Positions 5,562 to 6,916 of a stretch of 6,916 nt of DNA are shown in pieces; the stretch's first letter is position 1, and each line of letters opens with the position of its first letter. The stretch comes from JBOHRE01 sp050732635. Lineage in GTDB: Bacteria; Gemmatimonadota; Gemmatimonadetes; Longimicrobiales; RSA9. The notes under the pieces are model-generated. The model saw only the letters and a list, made by a program, of their open reading frames with translations, searched no databases and was not told the DNA's origin. The DNA lies in contig JBOHRE010000134.1 of assembly GCA_050732635.1 (NCBI GenBank), forward strand, positions 1 to 6,916. Reading direction: 5' to 3'. A program made the translations under genes and the position numbers.

Positions 5562-6916
5562 TCACCGCCTGCTGTCGAGGCGGGGCACGATGGGGACGTC
5601 CGTCACCGCCTGCTGAACCAGGTCATGGAGCGAACGGCGGAACGGGACGTGGCGCTGGTTCTCACGCGTCGGGTTGACGCGGTTGGTCAACAGCACGACG
5701 AAGAGATCACGCTCGGGGTCGATCCACAGACTGGTGCCGGTGAAGCCGGTGTGGCCGAAGGAGGCCGACGAGAAATAGTCGCCGGCGCTCGAGGCGGGGG
5801 CCGGGGTGTCCCAGCCGAGAGCCCGGCTGGACCGACTCGACTGACGCTGCGTGAAGTGCCGAACCGTCTCCTCGCGGATGATGCGCCGGCCGTCATAGAC
5901 GCCTCGGTCCAGCATCATCTGCGCGAACACGGCGAGGTCGCGGGCCGATGAGAACAGCCCGGCATGACCGGCGACGCCGCCCATGGCGAAGGCATTCTCG
6001 TCGTGCACGTAGCCGTGGATCAGGCGCTCACGGCGCGCGTCGTACTCGGTGGGCGCGATCCGCATGAGGTCGATGGTGTGCGGCGGCTCGCCGCTGCCGC
6101 CCTCGTCGGCTGCGCCCCGATATTCGGCGAGCACACTCGGCGCCGGCCCCTGTAGCGGGCTGTAGTAGGTGTCGCGCATGCCGAGTGGACCGAAGACCCT
6201 CTGCTGCAGCAGCTCGTTGATCGGGCGTCCGGACAGTCGCTCGACCACGGCGTGCAGCAGGATCATGCCGAGATCACTGTAGACCGTACGTGTGCCCGGT
6301 TCGTACTCGAGCGCGATCGATGCGATGCGGTGGAAATGCGCGGCCTTGCCGAGCAGCGGCTCGGCGAAGAACGGTCGCCACGCCGGCAGGCCGGCCGAGT
6401 GGGTGAGCAGGTGGCGCACGGTGATCTGGTCGCGTGATTCGCTGCGCGCGAAATCAGGGAGCAACGTGTAGACCGGTACGTCCAGGTCGAGCACGCCGTC
6501 GTCGTACAGCAGCATCGCGGCGGTCGTCGTCGCGATCACCTTGGTGAGCGAGGCGAGATCGTACAGCGTCGAATCACTGACATAGGGCGGCAGGTCGACG
6601 TCCGGCAGGCCGGGGCCCATGCGGCTGGGGACCCAATCGGTGCGGCGGTAGCCGGCGAGGCGCACGAGCTTGCCGTGGCGGCCGATGGCGAGCGCGATCC
6701 CCGGCGACACGCCCTCGCGTACGGCGGCCCAGACCAGATTGTCGACGCGGTCGAGCATGAGCGGGCTCATGTTCACGTCACCGGGTTCGACGAGGGGCAG
6801 ACGCGCCGGCGGCGGTTCCGCTACCGGTGTGCCGAGCAACGGCGGCGGCGGCTCGGCGTCTGCGGCCGTGACCGCGTCGGGCGCCGGGACCGGGACCGGG
6901 GCGCCCGGGCCCGCTG
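5562..6916 (-). CDS. Serine hydrolase of the beta-lactamase family (AmiE/EstB-like), 5' end beyond the window
   Basis: A penicillin-binding-fold serine hydrolase. Counting residues from a possible TTG at 6839, it has the active-site SxxK motif in DLASLTK (94-100; S97 and K100), RHLLTHSAGLP (142-152), the YxN-equivalent YSD (187-189), ENAFAMGGVAGHAGLFSSARDLA (281-303, shown here only by its ends ENAFAMGG and SARDLA) and the KTG-equivalent HTG in FGHTGFTGTSLW (361-372). This motif set is characteristic of the group that includes B. subtilis AmiE/YbbE, described as an N-acetylmuramyl-L-alanine amidase of muropeptide rescue, and of the C-terminal domain of some NagZ fusions. The frame stays open to the right edge: 25 further codons before the TTG encode a Pro/Ala-rich stretch (AGPGAPVPVPAP and on), so TTG is probably not the true start. 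That stretch could follow a lipoprotein signal peptide or link to an upstream GH3 domain. It may also be an esterase or D,D-peptidase. Confidence 0.88.
   Translation of the reverse strand, partial: AGPGAPVPVPAPDAVTAADAEPPPPLLGTPVAEPPPARLPLVEPGDVNMSPLMLDRVDNLVWAAVREGVSPGIALAIGRHGKLVRLAGYRRTDWVPSRMGPGLPDVDLPPYVSDSTLYDLASLTKVIATTTAAMLLYDDGVLDLDVPVYTLLPDFARSESRDQITVRHLLTHSAGLPAWRPFFAEPLLGKAAHFHRIASIALEYEPGTRTVYSDLGMILLHAVVERLSGRPINELLQQRVFGPLGMRDTYYSPLQGPAPSVLAEYRGAADEGGSGEPPHTIDLMRIAPTEYDARRERLIHGYVHDENAFAMGGVAGHAGLFSSARDLAVFAQMMLDRGVYDGRRIIREETVRHFTQRQSSRSSRALGWDTPAPASSAGDYFSSASFGHTGFTGTSLWIDPERDLFVVLLTNRVNPTRENQRHVPFRRSLHDLVQQAVTDVPIVPRLDSRR
6884..6901. repeat. Three CCGGGA/CCGGGG hexamers in the Pro-rich region
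   Basis: The + strand reads CCGGGA, CCGGGA, CCGGGG. On the minus strand it encodes alternating Pro-Val (PVPVP) in the linker-like part of the serine hydrolase. With the GGG at 6907-6909 there are four G runs, a weak G-quadruplex pattern. It may simply reflect a low-complexity Pro-rich linker in a G+C-rich genome. Confidence 0.5.

Noticed and set aside
3740..5677. Long + strand open frame of 645 codons
   Set aside because: It lies antisense to the 603-aa symporter and into the hydrolase gene. Its translation is rich in Arg, Gly, Asp and His with no domain pattern, as expected of the mirror frame of a G+C-rich membrane protein gene.
6837..6839. TTG as true start of the serine hydrolase
   Set aside because: The frame continues open upstream to the window edge with coding-like Pro/Ala-rich sequence and no ribosome binding site at the TTG, so the real start is probably outside.

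Overview
The window is a run of five same-strand (minus) genes, read right to left. It is high in G+C (about two thirds by eye) and almost entirely coding. Gene order in transcription order: (1) a serine hydrolase of the beta-lactamase/AmiE-like family, open at the right edge (6916 to 5562); (2) a 603-aa sodium:solute symporter (5542 to 3731); (3) a 643-aa fusion of a NagB-type glucosamine-6-phosphate deaminase with a PIG-L/LmbE zinc deacetylase (3611 to 1680); (4) a second, 489-aa sodium:solute symporter (1663 to 194); (5) the first 64 codons of a BadF/BadG-type sugar kinase, probably an N-acetylglucosamine kinase, cut by the left edge. Gaps are 19, 119 and 16 bases, and the last pair overlaps by one base (TGATG), so a single operon is likely.

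The genes fit salvage of amino sugars, probably from peptidoglycan fragments. The hydrolase would trim muropeptides, one or both symporters would import the sugar, the kinase would make GlcNAc-6-phosphate, the PIG-L domain could remove the acetyl group in place of NagA (no NagA is visible here), and the NagB domain would convert GlcN-6-phosphate to fructose-6-phosphate and ammonia. Substrates of the two symporters, and the exact substrate of the PIG-L domain, are inferred from context.

The long NagB/PIG-L fusion and the paired SSS transporters are typical of Bacteroidota and related Gram-negative phyla. With this base composition a Gemmatimonadota-like or high-G+C Rhodothermota-like organism is my best guess, at low confidence. 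None of the starts has a clear Shine-Dalgarno sequence, and two are GTG.

The only real intergenic space (3612-3730) is built largely of two hexamer arrays: an AAGTGT-type array and a CAGCCC-type array that is G-quadruplex-capable on the transcribed-RNA-like strand. A closely similar CAGCCC array, in the opposite orientation and with the same flank, forms the start of the kinase gene, where it encodes a Pro-Gln repeat. This shared repeat is the most unusual non-coding signal in the window. I see no RNA genes, CRISPR array, insertion sequence or clear rho-independent terminator.
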